This document shows positions 1-9,403 of a DNA stretch of 64,000 nt, in pieces. Within the stretch, counting starts at the first letter, position 1, and the number at the start of each line of letters is the position of its first letter. The stretch is from the NCBI GenBank assembly GCA_945957365.1, contig CAMFKI010000004.1, positions 62,001 through 126,000 on the forward strand. The letters run 5' to 3'. The stretch is from an uncultured Alphaproteobacteria bacterium (GTDB taxonomy: Bacteria > Pseudomonadota > Alphaproteobacteria > Rhizobiales > Aestuariivirgaceae). Under the pieces are notes generated by a model that made no database searches, was not told where the DNA came from, and saw only the letters and a program-made list of their open reading frames with translations. The position numbers were made by a program, and so were the translations under genes.

Positions 1-1
1 G

Positions 2-208
2 CTGCGCATCGGCGCCCTGTGGGTGCTGGGCGGCTGGTTCCTGCTGCAGATCTTTTCCTGGTGGCTGTACCGCGCCGACCCGGAAGCCGGGGTCGCCTGG
101 GCCGCCCACATCGGCGGATTCATGGCCGGCGCCGGCCTGACCTGGGCCATCCGCCGCCGCCTGTGGCTGCGGCTGGAGCCCGAAAGCGGCTTTTTGCCCA
201 AGGCGTAG
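2..208 (+). CDS. Rhomboid-family intramembrane serine protease, C-terminal end (partial)
   Basis: The reading frame is open from the window edge and stops at 208, so only the last ~68 residues are visible. They contain one hydrophobic helix ending in a tryptophan-rich stretch, then AHIGGFMAGAGL and a further helix with a basic tail. The AHIGGF...G pattern is the last transmembrane segment of rhomboid proteases, where the histidine is the second member of the Ser-His catalytic dyad. The serine-bearing GxSG segment would lie upstream and cannot be checked here. Assignment rests on this single motif; an unrelated polytopic protein remains possible. Confidence 0.6.
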   Translation: MRIGALWVLGGWFLLQIFSWWLYRADPEAGVAWAAHIGGFMAGAGLTWAIRRRLWLRLEPESGFLPKA

Positions 209-241
209 GTCGCAATCGGCAGCCAAGCGGCGTTGCTGGAA

Positions 242-270
242 TTGACTTGAGGGTTTCCCCTCACTAGGGT
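242..270 (+). promoter_or_regulatory. Candidate sigma-70-type promoter of etfBA
   Basis: A TTGACT -35 box is followed by a 17-base spacer and TAGGGT, about 40 bases before the etfB start. The -35 is a near-perfect match and the -10 is weak, which is usual for alphaproteobacterial promoters. It lies in the gap between the rhomboid stop and etfB. Prediction by eye only. Confidence 0.4.
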
Positions 271-309
271 CCGGCCACTTTTTCGAAGACCGCCAAATCG
301 AGGAACAGA

Positions 310-1056
310 ATGAAAGTCCTGGTCGCTGTGAAGCGGGTCGTTGACTACAACGTCAAGATCCGTGTGAAGGCCGACGGTTCGGGTGTCGAACTGGCCAACG
401 TGAAGATGTCGATGAACCCTTTCGACGAAATCGGCGTCGAGGAGGCGGTGCGCCTCAAGGAGAAGGGCTTGGCGACGGAAGTCATCGCCGTGTCCATCGG
501 GCCGGCGCAGGCGCAGGAAACGCTGCGCACGGCACTTGCCATGGGCGCCGACCGCGCCATCCTGGTCAAGACCGACGACCTCGTGGAGCCGCTGGCGGTC
601 GCCAAGATCCTCAAGGGCATCGTTCAGGCCGAAGGCCCGGAGATCGTGATCCTCGGCAAGCAGGCGATCGATGACGACTGCAACCAGACCGGCCAGATGC
701 TGGCGGCCCTGCTGGGCTGGCCGCAGGCCACCTTCACCTCGAAGCTCGAGCCCGGTGCGGGCGAGGCGCAGATCACCCGCGAGATCGACGGCGGCCTGCA
801 GATGCTGACGGTGAAGCTGCCGGCGGTGGTCACCACCGACCTCCGCCTCAACCAGCCGCGCTATGCCTCGCTCCCCAACATCATGAAGGCGAAGAAGAAG
901 CCGCTGGATGAGAAGACGCCCGCCGACTATGGCGTCGACACGGCAGCGCGCCTCAAGGTCGTGAAGACCGAGGAGCCGCCGAAGCGCCAGGCCGGCATCA
1001 AGGTGGGCTCGCCCGCCGAACTCGTGGCCAAACTCAAGGAAGCGGGAGCAATCTGA
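310..1056 (+). CDS. etfB: Electron transfer flavoprotein, beta subunit
   Basis: 248 residues, the usual size of EtfB. The protein starts [14 protein letters not shown] and carries the AMP-binding region ([16 protein letters not shown], then [10 protein letters not shown]) and the domain ending in the lysine-rich stretch [13 protein letters not shown], which corresponds to the docking loop that recognises partner dehydrogenases. EtfAB accepts electrons from acyl-CoA and other dehydrogenases and passes them to ETF-ubiquinone oxidoreductase. The stop overlaps the etfA start by one base (TGATG), implying coupled translation of the heterodimer. A beta-oxidation gene follows downstream, which fits. 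Confidence 0.96.
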   Translation: MKVLVAVKRVVDYNVKIRVKADGSGVELANVKMSMNPFDEIGVEEAVRLKEKGLATEVIAVSIGPAQAQETLRTALAMGADRAILVKTDDLVEPLAVAKILKGIVQAEGPEIVILGKQAIDDDCNQTGQMLAALLGWPQATFTSKLEPGAGEAQITREIDGGLQMLTVKLPAVVTTDLRLNQPRYASLPNIMKAKKKPLDEKTPADYGVDTAARLKVVKTEEPPKRQAGIKVGSPAELVAKLKEAGAI

Positions 1057-1997
1057 TGGCTGTCCTCCTCATCGCCGAACACGACAATGCGTCGATCAAG
1101 GACGCCACCCACAAGGCGCTCACCGCCGCGGCCCAGCTGGGCGGCGACGTCCATGTGCTGGTCGCCGGCAACAATGCCGGCGCTGCCGCAGCACAGGCCG
1201 CGAAGCTCGCGGGCGTGAAGAAGGTGCTGCACGTCGACTCGGCCGCGCTCGAGCGGCCGCTGGCCGAGCCGATGGCCGCCATGATCGTGGCGCTGGCGCC
1301 GGCCTATGACCACATCGTCTCGCCCGCCACCGGCAACGGCAAGAACTTCATGCCGCGCGTTGCAGCACTCCTCGACGTGATGCAGGTCTCCGACATCGCC
1401 GAAGTGAAGTCGCCCGACACCTTCGTGCGCCTGATCTATGCCGGCAACGCGGTGCAGACCGTGCAGTCGACCGACGCCAAGAAGGTCATCACCGTGCGCA
1501 CCGCCTCCTTCCCCGCCACGGGCGAGGGTGGTGCGGCGGAAGTCGTGAAGATGGATGCCGTGGCGGACCCGGGCCTCTCCTCCTACAAGGGCGAGAACCT
1601 GTCGAAGTCGGACCGCCCGGAACTCACCTCGGCCAAGATCGTCGTCTCCGGCGGCCGCGGCATGCAGAACGGCGAAAACTTCAAGCTGCTGGAATCGGTG
1701 GCCTCCAAGCTCAACGCCGCGGTGGGCGCCTCGCGCGCCGCGGTCGATGCGGGCTATGTGCCGAACGACTACCAGGTCGGCCAGACCGGCAAGGTGGTCG
1801 CCCCCGACCTCTACATCGCGGTCGGCATCTCGGGCGCCATCCAGCACCTCGCCGGCATGAAGGACTCGAAGATCATCGTCGCCATCAACAAGGACGAGGA
1901 AGCCCCGATCTTCCAGGTGGCGGACTTCGGCCTGGTCGGCGACCTGTTCACCGCCGTCCCGGAATTCGATGCGGAACTCGCCAAGCTCGGCAAGTGA
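1056..1997 (+). CDS. etfA: Electron transfer flavoprotein, alpha subunit
   Basis: 313 residues, typical of bacterial EtfA. The N-terminal half is the Rossmann-like domain shared with EtfB. The C-terminal half is the FAD-binding domain with [12 protein letters not shown], then the [19 protein letters not shown] and [20 protein letters not shown] segments typical of the family. It forms the FAD-carrying half of the soluble ETF heterodimer. It starts one base inside the etfB stop and is followed within 25 bases by a strong rho-independent terminator, so etfBA appears to be a two-gene operon. Confidence 0.96.
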   Translation: MAVLLIAEHDNASIKDATHKALTAAAQLGGDVHVLVAGNNAGAAAAQAAKLAGVKKVLHVDSAALERPLAEPMAAMIVALAPAYDHIVSPATGNGKNFMPRVAALLDVMQVSDIAEVKSPDTFVRLIYAGNAVQTVQSTDAKKVITVRTASFPATGEGGAAEVVKMDAVADPGLSSYKGENLSKSDRPELTSAKIVVSGGRGMQNGENFKLLESVASKLNAAVGASRAAVDAGYVPNDYQVGQTGKVVAPDLYIAVGISGAIQHLAGMKDSKIIVAINKDEEAPIFQVADFGLVGDLFTAVPEFDAELAKLGK

Positions 1998-2021
1998 TCG
2001 TTTCACATCATCGGTGTTGAG

Positions 2022-2044
2022 GGGCGGCTTCGGCCGCCCTTTTT
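2022..2044 (+). terminator. Rho-independent terminator of etfBA
   Basis: A perfect 7-bp GC stem (GGGCGGC / GCCGCCC) with a TTCG tetraloop is followed by a run of five T residues, 25 bases after the etfA stop. This is a textbook intrinsic terminator. Confidence 0.9.
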
Positions 2045-2226
2045 CTTTGCCCGGAGGATAAGCCATCACTCAGCTGGTGATGCGAAGCCCTCAACCTGCC
2101 GCTCATCCGGGCAATGGCCACGGATGCCAATCTAAAGTGCAATTGCTGCGACTGCGAAACGCTCTTGCCCTGCTGGGAGGTGCGTTATAGGGTTCGACAG
2201 CAGTCGAATTCAGGCACTTTGGTAAC

Positions 2227-3102
2227 ATGCAGATCAAGAAAGTCGGCGTCATCGGCGCCGGTCAGATGGGCAACGGCATCGCGCATGTCTGCGCGCTCGC
2301 CGGCTATGACGTCGGGCTCTACGACGTCAGCAAGGAGCGGATCGAGGCGGGTCTCGCCACGATCAACGGCAACCTTGCCCGCCGCGTGCGTTCCGGCAAG
2401 CTCTCCGAGGCCGAGCGCGACGCCACCCTGTCGCGCATCAAGGCCGTGCCGAGCTACGAAGGCTTCGGCGACTATGACCTCGTCATCGAGAGCGCCGTCG
2501 AGGACGAGCAGATCAAGCGCAAGATCTACCAGGCGCTGTGCCCGCACCTGAAGCCCGAATGCCTCGTCGGCTCCAACACCTCCTCGATCTCGATCACCCG
2601 CCTCGCGGCCGCGACCGATCGCCCTGAGAAGTTCATGGGCATACATTTCATGAACCCCGTGCCGGTGATGGAACTCGTGGAGCTCATCCGCGGCATCGCC
2701 ACCGACGAGGGGACCTTCTCGGTCGCCAAGGAATTCGCAGCCTCGCTGAAGAAGACCATCGCGGTCTCGGAAGACTTCCCGGCCTTCATCGTCAACCGCA
2801 TCCTGCTGCCGATGATCAACGAGGCGATCTACACGCTGTATGAAGGTGTAGGCGGCGTGGAAGCCATCGACACCGCCATGAAGCTCGGCGCCCGGCACCC
2901 CATGGGCCCGCTCGAATTGGCCGATTTCATCGGCCTCGACACCTGCCTGTCGGTGATGCAGGTGCTGCACGACGGCCTTGCGGACTCGAAGTACCGTCCC
3001 TGCCCGCTGCTGGTGAAATACGTCGAAGCCGGCTGGCTCGGCCGCAAGACCAACCGCGGCTTCTACGACTACCGCGGCGAGACCCCGATCCCGACGCGTT
3101 GA
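2227..3102 (+). CDS. 3-hydroxybutyryl-CoA dehydrogenase
   Basis: 291 residues, the length of Hbd/PaaH-type single-function enzymes. It oxidises L-3-hydroxyacyl-CoA to the 3-keto ester using NAD+. The NAD-binding GAGQMG lies at residues 10-15, the substrate segment SNTSS at ~117-121, the catalytic histidine is His140 in GIHFMNPVPVMELVELI, and the C-terminal all-helical dimerisation domain begins near FPAFIVNRILLPMINEA (Asn190). It is separated from etfA by a terminator and 200 bases, so it probably has its own promoter; its electron acceptor is NAD rather than ETF. Butyrate/PHB or general fatty acid metabolism are the likely pathways. Alternatives within the family (paaH-like) cannot be separated by sequence alone. 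Confidence 0.93.
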   Translation: MQIKKVGVIGAGQMGNGIAHVCALAGYDVGLYDVSKERIEAGLATINGNLARRVRSGKLSEAERDATLSRIKAVPSYEGFGDYDLVIESAVEDEQIKRKIYQALCPHLKPECLVGSNTSSISITRLAAATDRPEKFMGIHFMNPVPVMELVELIRGIATDEGTFSVAKEFAASLKKTIAVSEDFPAFIVNRILLPMINEAIYTLYEGVGGVEAIDTAMKLGARHPMGPLELADFIGLDTCLSVMQVLHDGLADSKYRPCPLLVKYVEAGWLGRKTNRGFYDYRGETPIPTR

Positions 3103-3119
3103 TCGGCCACGATTGATGG

Positions 3120-3248
3120 CGTCACCCCGGCGAAAGCTGGGGCCTCGCGTCCATTTGAGGACCATCGTCCATCAGTTCACCTCCCCCGGGCTCGACCCGG
3201 GGGTCCTTTTCCACCGCATGCAAAAGGATGCGCGGATCAAGTCCGCGC
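3120..3248. repeat. Composite palindromic intergenic element, probable bidirectional terminator
   Basis: The 238-base gap between two convergent genes holds a chain of inverted repeats: CCCCGGC-GAAA-GCTGGGG near 3125-3142, CCCCCGGG-CTCGA-CCCGGGGG at 3183-3203, TCCTTTT/AAAAGGA at 3204-3228, and GCGCGGA-TCAAG-TCCGCGC at 3230-3248. The wording (GCGAAAGCTGGGGCC, GGGCTCGACCCGGGGG, GCGGATCAAGTCCGCG) resembles short mosaic repeats scattered between genes in many alphaproteobacteria. The central hairpin followed by TCCTTTT would also terminate the dehydrogenase transcript. No second copy was seen in this window. Confidence 0.6.
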
Positions 3249-3340
3249 AATGTGCAGAGGGTGGATGACCGCTATATGGTGCGGTTCGTAACGATTGATT
3301 TTTGGCAAGTCGGGACAGGCCGCTACCCCCCTACCTGACC

Positions 3341-3985
3341 CTACTTCTGCGCCAGCGCCGCCTTCACCAGCGCCTGTGCCTCCGGGCTCGCCCAGGCGGC
3401 AGGGCCGAGGATGCGGCCGAGTTCGCGGCCCTGGCGGTCGACCAGGATCGAGGCGGGAAGGCCGGCCGACTGCACGTCGTTGACGATCTTGGTCGAGGGC
3501 TCGACATAGAGCTTGAGGTTGTCGACGCCGGTCTCCTTCAGGAAGGCGGCGGAGGCGTCCGCGCCCTTGCGGTCGACACTGATGGCCACCACCTCGAACT
3601 GGTCGGAGCCCATCTCTTTCTCGAGTTTCGCGAGATCCGGCATTTCCTTCCGGCACGGCGCGCACCAGGTGGCCCAGAGATTGACCAGCGCCACCCGGCC
3701 CTTCCAGTCGCTGAGCTTCAGGGCCTTGCCCGTGCCGTCCTGGAAGGCGAGGTCGGGCAGCGGCTTCGGCTCCGGGTGGATCAGGAAGGCCGCGAGCGCG
3801 CCGGTGGCGAGATCCTTCGAAAAGCCGCCCGCTGCATCAGGTGCCGCGGCGACCGCCGCGGTTTCCGCAGGTCCGGCCTTGCGCGCCCCGGCCTCATACA
3901 GATAATAGCCCGTAATCGCTGCGATTATGAGAACGCCGGCCGCGATCTGCGCCAGGGGGCTGGATGTCTTCTTTTCGGTGCTCAT
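3341..3985 (-). CDS. TlpA-type membrane-anchored thiol:disulfide oxidoreductase
   Basis: 214 residues. A single transmembrane anchor spans ~11-30, followed by an Ala/Pro-rich linker to ~residue 75 and a thioredoxin/AhpC-TSA fold with the active site [11 protein letters not shown] (Cys108 and Cys111). The topology places the thioredoxin domain in the periplasm, where TlpA/ResA proteins reduce disulfides, typically on apocytochromes or copper-site proteins of cytochrome oxidase. It is divergent from argH with only 35 bases between starts, so the promoters of the two genes must overlap each other or the coding regions. Exact substrate is not indicated by the neighbours. Confidence 0.9.
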   Translation of the reverse strand: MSTEKKTSSPLAQIAAGVLIIAAITGYYLYEAGARKAGPAETAAVAAAPDAAGGFSKDLATGALAAFLIHPEPKPLPDLAFQDGTGKALKLSDWKGRVALVNLWATWCAPCRKEMPDLAKLEKEMGSDQFEVVAISVDRKGADASAAFLKETGVDNLKLYVEPSTKIVNDVQSAGLPASILVDRQGRELGRILGPAAWASPEAQALVKAALAQK

Positions 3986-4020
3986 GCGCAGGGTGTCTCG
4001 GACGGAATGAAGGAATTTCG

Positions 4021-5403
4021 ATGACCAACAAGATGTGGGGCGGGCGTTTCCAGTCGGGGCCGGACGCGATCATGGAAGAGATCAACGCCTCGATCGGCTT
4101 CGACAAGCGCCTGTTCCGGCAGGACATCGCAGGCTCGAAGGCGCATGCCGCGATGCTGGCGAAGCAGGGAATCATCCCGAAATCCGATGCCGCCCTCATT
4201 AGGAAGGGCCTCGAGCAGGTGCAAGCCGAGATCGAGGCCGGCGCCTTCACGTTCTCGCGCGCCCTCGAGGACATCCACCTCAACGTCGAATCCCGCCTGA
4301 AGGACATCATCGGACCCGCCGCCGGGCGGCTGCACACGGCGCGCTCGCGCAATGACCAGGTGGCGCTCGACTTCCGCCTCTACGTGCGCGACACGGTCGA
4401 CCACCTCGACGCCCAGCTGAAGGAGCTGCAGCTGGCGCTCGCCGGCAAGGCCGAGCAGCATGCGGCGACCGTCATGCCCGGTTTCACGCACTTGCAGGTG
4501 GCCCAGCCCGTGACCTTCGGCCACCACCTGCTGGCCTATGTCGAGATGCTGGCGCGCGATCGCTCGCGGTTGGCCGATGCCAGGAAGCGTATGAACGAGA
4601 ACCCGCTCGGTGCCGCGGCCCTTGCCGGAACGAGCTTCCCCATCGACCGCCACATGACGGCCGAGGCCCTCGGCTTCGACCGCCCGACGCGCAACTCGCT
4701 CGACACGGTCGCCGACCGAGACTTCGTGCTGGAAACGCTCTCGGCCTGCGCGATCTGCTCCATGCACCTCTCGCGGCTCGCCGAGGAGATCGTGATCTGG
4801 TCGACGAGCCAGTTCCGCTTCGTGAAGCTTTCCGACAAGTTCACCACCGGCTCCTCGATCATGCCGCAGAAGCGCAATCCCGATGCCGCCGAACTGGTGC
4901 GGGCGAAGCCCGGCCGCATCATCGGCGCCCTGCTGTCGCTCCTGACCGTGATGAAGGGCCTGCCGCTGACCTATTCGAAGGACATGCAGGAAGACAAGGA
5001 ACCGGCCTTCGACGCCTTCGACAACATGTCGCTGGCCATCGCCGCGACGACCGGCATGGTGAAGGACATGGTCCCCAACCGGGACGAGATGAGGAAGGCC
5101 GCGGCCTCGGGCTTCTCGACCGCCACCGACCTCGCCGACTGGCTCGTCCGTACACTGAAGATGCCGTTCCGCGAGGCGCACCACGTGACGGGAAGCCTCG
5201 TGGCGCTGGCCGAGGCCAAGGGCTGCGATCTCCCCGAGCTGCCGTTGAGTGCCATGCAATCGGTCGAGAAGCGCATCACCAAAGAGGTCTACAAGGTTCT
5301 CACCGTCGAGAATTCGGTCGCCTCGCGCGTCAGTTTCGGCGGCACCTCGCCCACCAACGTGAAGCGCGAAGCCAAGCGCTGGCTCAAGCTTTTGAAGGGA
5401 TGA
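4021..5403 (+). CDS. argH: Argininosuccinate lyase
   Basis: 460 residues, standard for ArgH. It cleaves argininosuccinate to arginine and fumarate, the last step of arginine synthesis. The fumarase/aspartase superfamily signature [12 protein letters not shown] lies at ~277-288 and includes the mobile-loop catalytic serine; [13 protein letters not shown] at ~105-117 is the second conserved region. The start was set at the ATG that begins [10 protein letters not shown], the family N-terminus, rather than an in-frame upstream ATG that would overlap the divergent tlpA gene. It is followed after 4 bases by a tiny lipoprotein gene and then lysA, a conserved order in alphaproteobacteria. Confidence 0.96.
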   Translation: MTNKMWGGRFQSGPDAIMEEINASIGFDKRLFRQDIAGSKAHAAMLAKQGIIPKSDAALIRKGLEQVQAEIEAGAFTFSRALEDIHLNVESRLKDIIGPAAGRLHTARSRNDQVALDFRLYVRDTVDHLDAQLKELQLALAGKAEQHAATVMPGFTHLQVAQPVTFGHHLLAYVEMLARDRSRLADARKRMNENPLGAAALAGTSFPIDRHMTAEALGFDRPTRNSLDTVADRDFVLETLSACAICSMHLSRLAEEIVIWSTSQFRFVKLSDKFTTGSSIMPQKRNPDAAELVRAKPGRIIGALLSLLTVMKGLPLTYSKDMQEDKEPAFDAFDNMSLAIAATTGMVKDMVPNRDEMRKAAASGFSTATDLADWLVRTLKMPFREAHHVTGSLVALAEAKGCDLPELPLSAMQSVEKRITKEVYKVLTVENSVASRVSFGGTSPTNVKREAKRWLKLLKG

Positions 5404-5407
5404 CCCC

Positions 5408-5515
5408 ATGAAAACCGTTCTCCTGCTTCTCGCGCTGTCGCTCACGCTGGCCGCCTGCGGCGTCAAGGGCGATCCGGAGCCGCCCAAGTCCACCGACACC
5501 CAGCAGGCGCAGTAG
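5408..5515 (+). CDS. lptM: Small LptM (YifL)-like lipoprotein
   Basis: A 35-residue gene squeezed between argH and lysA with gaps of 4 and 3 bases. It encodes a signal sequence (MKTVLLLLALSLTLAACG) with the lipobox LAAC, then GVKGDPEPP and a short Ser/Thr/Gln-rich tail. The lipidated cysteine followed by G-x-KG-x-P-x-xPP is the pattern of LptM, a small outer-membrane lipoprotein that in E. coli assists disulfide maturation of the LptD-LptE LPS translocon. Its position before lysA also matches the family. Short, but the lipobox and context make it a confident real gene; the function is inferred from the family. Confidence 0.85.
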   Translation: MKTVLLLLALSLTLAACGVKGDPEPPKSTDTQQAQ

Positions 5516-5518
5516 CCC

Positions 5519-6790
5519 ATGCATCACTTCGCCTATCGCGACGGCGTGCTCCACGCCGAGGACGTGAGCCTCAAGGCGCTGGCCGAGGAGGTCGGCACGC
5601 CCTTCTACTGCTATTCCAGCGCCACGCTGGAACGCCACTACAAGGTCATGCAGGATGCCTTCGCCGGCACCGACCACCTGATCTGCTATGCGATGAAGGC
5701 CAATTCCAACCAGGCCGTCATCCGCACCATGGCGGAACTGGGCGCCGGGATGGACGTCGTCTCGGAAGGCGAATTGCGCCGGGCGCTGGCGGCCGGCGTG
5801 CCGGCGCGCAAGATCGTGTTCTCCGGCGTCGGCAAGACGGCGCGCGAGATGGCGCTGGCGCTGCGCGAAGGCATCGCCTGCTTCAACGTCGAATCGGAGC
5901 CCGAGCTCGAACTGCTCTCCGAGGTGGCCAAGCGCGTGGGCCAGCGCGCCACCGTGTCGATCCGCGTCAACCCGGACGTCGATGCGAAGACCCATCACAA
6001 GATCTCGACCGGCAAGGCCGAGGACAAGTTCGGCGTCTCCTACAAGCGCGCCCGCGAGGTCTATGCCCGCGCCGCGTCCCTCCCGGCCATCGACGTCGCC
6101 GGCATCGACATGCACATCGGCAGCCAGATCACCGAGCTCGAACCCTTCGCCAAGGCCTTCAGGCTGATGGGCGAACTGACCGAGGAGCTGCGCAAGGACG
6201 GCCACAACATCCGCCACCTCGATCTTGGCGGCGGCCTCGGCGTGCCCTATCGCGGCACCAACGACGTTCCTCCGCACCCGGACGAATATGCCGCGATGGT
6301 GAGGCGGGCGCTGGGCCACCTGAACCTGAAATTCATCCTCGAGCCCGGCCGCATGATCGTCGGCAACGCAGGTGTTCTCGTGTCGCGCGTCATCTACGTG
6401 AAGGACGGCACGGAGAAGCACTTCGTCATCCAGGATGCCGCGATGAACGACCTGATCCGCCCCACCCTCTATGACGCCTATCACGAGATCATCCCCGTCG
6501 ATGAGGCTGCCTCGGGCGAGACCATGTTGGCGGATGTCGTGGGGCCCGTCTGCGAGTCGGGCGATTATCTCGCCAAGGGCCGGACGCTGCCAAAGGTTGA
6601 GCCGGGTGACCTGCTCGCCACCCTGACGGCAGGCGCCTATGGCGCGGTGCAGGCCGGCACCTACAACACGCGACCGCTGGTCGCCGAGGTGCTGGTCAAG
6701 GATGGCAAGTGGGCGCTGGTCCGCCCGCGGCAGAGCTATGAGGAGCTGATCGGGCTGGACCGGCTCGCCTCCTGGCAGGACCGGAAGTGA
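5519..6790 (+). CDS. lysA: Diaminopimelate decarboxylase
   Basis: 423 residues. It is a PLP-dependent fold-type III decarboxylase converting meso-diaminopimelate to lysine. The PLP lysine is Lys60 in ICYAMKANSNQ; DMHIGSQI, the glycine-rich phosphate loop LDLGGGLGVPY, EPGRMIVGNAG and the cysteine-bearing PVCESGD motif that reaches the partner active site in the dimer are all present. It is the third gene of an argH-lptM-lysA transcription unit and likely shares that promoter. Confidence 0.96.
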   Translation: MHHFAYRDGVLHAEDVSLKALAEEVGTPFYCYSSATLERHYKVMQDAFAGTDHLICYAMKANSNQAVIRTMAELGAGMDVVSEGELRRALAAGVPARKIVFSGVGKTAREMALALREGIACFNVESEPELELLSEVAKRVGQRATVSIRVNPDVDAKTHHKISTGKAEDKFGVSYKRAREVYARAASLPAIDVAGIDMHIGSQITELEPFAKAFRLMGELTEELRKDGHNIRHLDLGGGLGVPYRGTNDVPPHPDEYAAMVRRALGHLNLKFILEPGRMIVGNAGVLVSRVIYVKDGTEKHFVIQDAAMNDLIRPTLYDAYHEIIPVDEAASGETMLADVVGPVCESGDYLAKGRTLPKVEPGDLLATLTAGAYGAVQAGTYNTRPLVAEVLVKDGKWALVRPRQSYEELIGLDRLASWQDRK

Positions 6791-6871
6791 CCGGCACCGG
6801 CGTCATGTCACGATCGTGATGGGCCGTCTGGCGCAATTTGGCCGCCATCTGTGCTATAGCTAGGGCGCAGA

Positions 6872-9403
6872 ATGGCCAACCGACCCGACAGCCCGGCATA
6901 CGTCGACCGCAAGATAGCCCTGGCGCGCCTCGCGCTGGGGTTCGAGCGAGTGTGGGCAGCACTGCACTGGCCGCTCGTCATCCTCGCCGCGGCGGCGGCT
7001 GCGGTCATCGGCGGCCTGCTGCCGCTGCTGCCGGTGTGGCCGCGCGCCCTGCTGCTGGCGGCGATGGCCATGGCCTTCATCTGGTCGCTCCGGCCGTTGA
7101 TCGTGCTGCTGAGGACCGGCTGGCCCGACCGCAGCGAGGCGATGCGCCGCGTCGAGGAGAAATCCGGCCTCGCCCACCGCCCGGTGTCGGGCCGCGACGA
7201 CAAGCTGCCGGACAATGTCCACAGCCACTTCCAGCGGGTGCTCTGGGAAGAGCACCGCCGGCGCCAGCTCGACAGCCTCGGCACCCTCAGGGCCGGCCTG
7301 CCGCAGTCGCGCTGGCGCGACATCGACCCGCGCGCCCTGCGCCTTCCCGCCGCCCTGGCGCTGATCGTCGCCATCCTGCTCGGGCCCGGCGACCTCAAGG
7401 GCAATCTGGCACAGAGCTTCGCCGTCGCCACCCCGGCCCCAAAGGCGCAGATGGCGGTCGACGCCTGGCTGAAGCCGCCCGCCTATACCGGCAAGCCGCC
7501 GGTCCTGCTCACCAGTGCCGCCATGACCGAGCGGCTGAAGCAGGATCCGGAGCTGCATGTTCCGGAGAACTCGGTCCTGTCGCTGCGCGTCACCGGGGCG
7601 AAATCGCCGCAGCTGACCTTCCATGAACTCTTCGACGACAATGCCGCCGCGCCCGAGGTGCCGGGCTTCAAGCCGCAGGTGCGATCCGCCGAGGGGCTGT
7701 TCCAGGCCGACGTGACGCTGACCCGCCCGGCCACCGTCAGGCTGACGGACAACGGACGGGACATCGGCAGCTGGCGCATCTCGCTGATCCCCGATGCGGC
7801 CCCGAAGGTCGAGATCACGGCGGATCCCAGCGGGGATTCCTCCGGCATGCTGAGCGCCAAATGGAAGGTTTCGGATGACTACGGGGTGACCGGCGTCACC
7901 TCCGACATCTACCTTGCCGACGGCCAGGACGAGGGCGTCGCCTTCACCGATGCCGGCATCTTCGAGTATGATCCGCCCAAGCTGCCGATCCATTTGCGCA
8001 GCGCCGCGCCCAAGGACGAGGCGGGTGAGTCCAGGGCAGACGTCGCCGAACACCCCTGGGCCGGCCTGATGGTCGAGATGACGCTGACCGCGCGCGATGC
8101 CGCGGGCCACACCACGGAAAGCGCCAAGCGCACCTTCCGCCTGCCCGAGCGCCAGTTCACCAATCCGCTGGCCCGCGCGCTCATCGAGCAGCGCCGGCGG
8201 CTGATTCTCAATCCCGAGCAGGCCGGCGGCGTGGCCGAGATGCTGGATGCGATCATCACCTATCCCAAGGACCTGATCGAGCGCTCCGGCACCGAGATCG
8301 CCATCGCGGCGGTGCTGTCGCACCTGCGCGCCGCCAGCGACCGCGCCGACATCGACACTGTGATCAGCGACCTGTGGCAGATCGCCGTCAACGTCGAGGA
8401 CGGCGTCACCGCCGATGCCAAGGCCGCCCTCGAAGCCGCCCGCAAGGCGCTCGAGAAGGCCCTGCAGGACGGCGCCCCGCCGGAGCGTATCGCGGAACTG
8501 ACCAAGAAGCTGCGCCAGGCGCTCGACCAGTACATGCAGTCGATGGCCAGGGAGGCGCAGAAGCGCCAGGCCCAGCAGAACCAGGGCCAGCAGCCCCCCG
8601 GCAAGGTGGTCACGCCGCAGGACCTGCAGAAGATGCTCGACATGATCGACAAGCTGTCGAAGAGCGGCAACAACGAGGCCGCCCAGCAGATGCTGTCGCA
8701 GCTCGAGGACATCCTGCGCAACCTCAAGCCCGGCACACCGCAGCAGGGCCAGGGCCGCGGCCAGGAAAGCCCGCTCGGCCAGATGCTCGACAAGCTGTCC
8801 GACCTGATGCGCAAGCAGCAGAAGCTGATGGACGAAACCCAGCGCATGCCGCAGCAGGACATGGGCGAGGACGGCCAGCCCAATGACCAGCAGCCGGGCC
8901 AGGACAGCCAGCAGGGCAGCGGCAACCTCGGCGACCGCCAGCAGGGCCTGAGCCAGATGCTGGACGAGCTGATGAAACAGTTCGGCCAGGGCGGCATGGA
9001 AGCCCCGAAGTCGCTGGGCCAGGCGGGAAAGAGCATGAACCGCGCCGAAGGCTCGCTGCGTGACGGCGACCGCGAGCAGGCGCTGGGCCAGCAGGGCGAG
9101 GCGATGTCGAAGCTGCGCGAGGGCGCGCAGGGCATGGCCCAGCAGCTGATGCAGCAGTCGCGGGGCCAGCAGGACACGCAGGGCCAGGACGGCGAGGCGC
9201 GTGGCGACAATGTCGACCCCCTCGGCCGCCCGCTGCCGAGCAGCGGCGAGGAACAGGGCCCCTTGCGCGACATGCTGCCTTCGGAACTGGCGATCGAGCG
9301 GGCGCGCCAGATCCTCGAGATGCTGCGCTCGCGCGCCGGGGAAACCGATCTTCCGAAATTCGAGCGCGACTACATCGACCGGCTGCTGAACGGCCTCTAC
9401 TGA
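6872..9403 (+). CDS. TIGR02302/DUF4175 family large membrane-associated protein
   Basis: 843 residues. Two or three hydrophobic segments occupy ~27-70 with another near 155-175. A long extracytoplasmic region follows (~200-500), then helical, glutamine-rich low-complexity sequence from ~540 to 800 (repeated QQGQ, GQQ and MLDKL/MLDEL heptad-like units). The C-terminus (LPSELAIERARQILEMLRSR...LPKFERDYIDRLL) is conserved in the family. This family is found almost only in alphaproteobacteria, usually just after lysA as here. No biochemical function is established to my knowledge; a role at the cell envelope is inferred from topology. It ends 7 bases inside the convergent next gene. Confidence 0.88.
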   Translation: MANRPDSPAYVDRKIALARLALGFERVWAALHWPLVILAAAAAAVIGGLLPLLPVWPRALLLAAMAMAFIWSLRPLIVLLRTGWPDRSEAMRRVEEKSGLAHRPVSGRDDKLPDNVHSHFQRVLWEEHRRRQLDSLGTLRAGLPQSRWRDIDPRALRLPAALALIVAILLGPGDLKGNLAQSFAVATPAPKAQMAVDAWLKPPAYTGKPPVLLTSAAMTERLKQDPELHVPENSVLSLRVTGAKSPQLTFHELFDDNAAAPEVPGFKPQVRSAEGLFQADVTLTRPATVRLTDNGRDIGSWRISLIPDAAPKVEITADPSGDSSGMLSAKWKVSDDYGVTGVTSDIYLADGQDEGVAFTDAGIFEYDPPKLPIHLRSAAPKDEAGESRADVAEHPWAGLMVEMTLTARDAAGHTTESAKRTFRLPERQFTNPLARALIEQRRRLILNPEQAGGVAEMLDAIITYPKDLIERSGTEIAIAAVLSHLRAASDRADIDTVISDLWQIAVNVEDGVTADAKAALEAARKALEKALQDGAPPERIAELTKKLRQALDQYMQSMAREAQKRQAQQNQGQQPPGKVVTPQDLQKMLDMIDKLSKSGNNEAAQQMLSQLEDILRNLKPGTPQQGQGRGQESPLGQMLDKLSDLMRKQQKLMDETQRMPQQDMGEDGQPNDQQPGQDSQQGSGNLGDRQQGLSQMLDELMKQFGQGGMEAPKSLGQAGKSMNRAEGSLRDGDREQALGQQGEAMSKLREGAQGMAQQLMQQSRGQQDTQGQDGEARGDNVDPLGRPLPSSGEEQGPLRDMLPSELAIERARQILEMLRSRAGETDLPKFERDYIDRLLNGLY

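Noticed and set aside
2045..2226. A promoter upstream of the 3-hydroxybutyryl-CoA dehydrogenase
   Set aside because: TTGCCC and TTATAG are present but only 14 bases apart, too close for a functional sigma-70 promoter.
8560..9200. Repetitive CAGCAG/GGCCAG sequence
   Set aside because: It encodes the glutamine-rich region of the DUF4175 protein and is not an independent repeat element.
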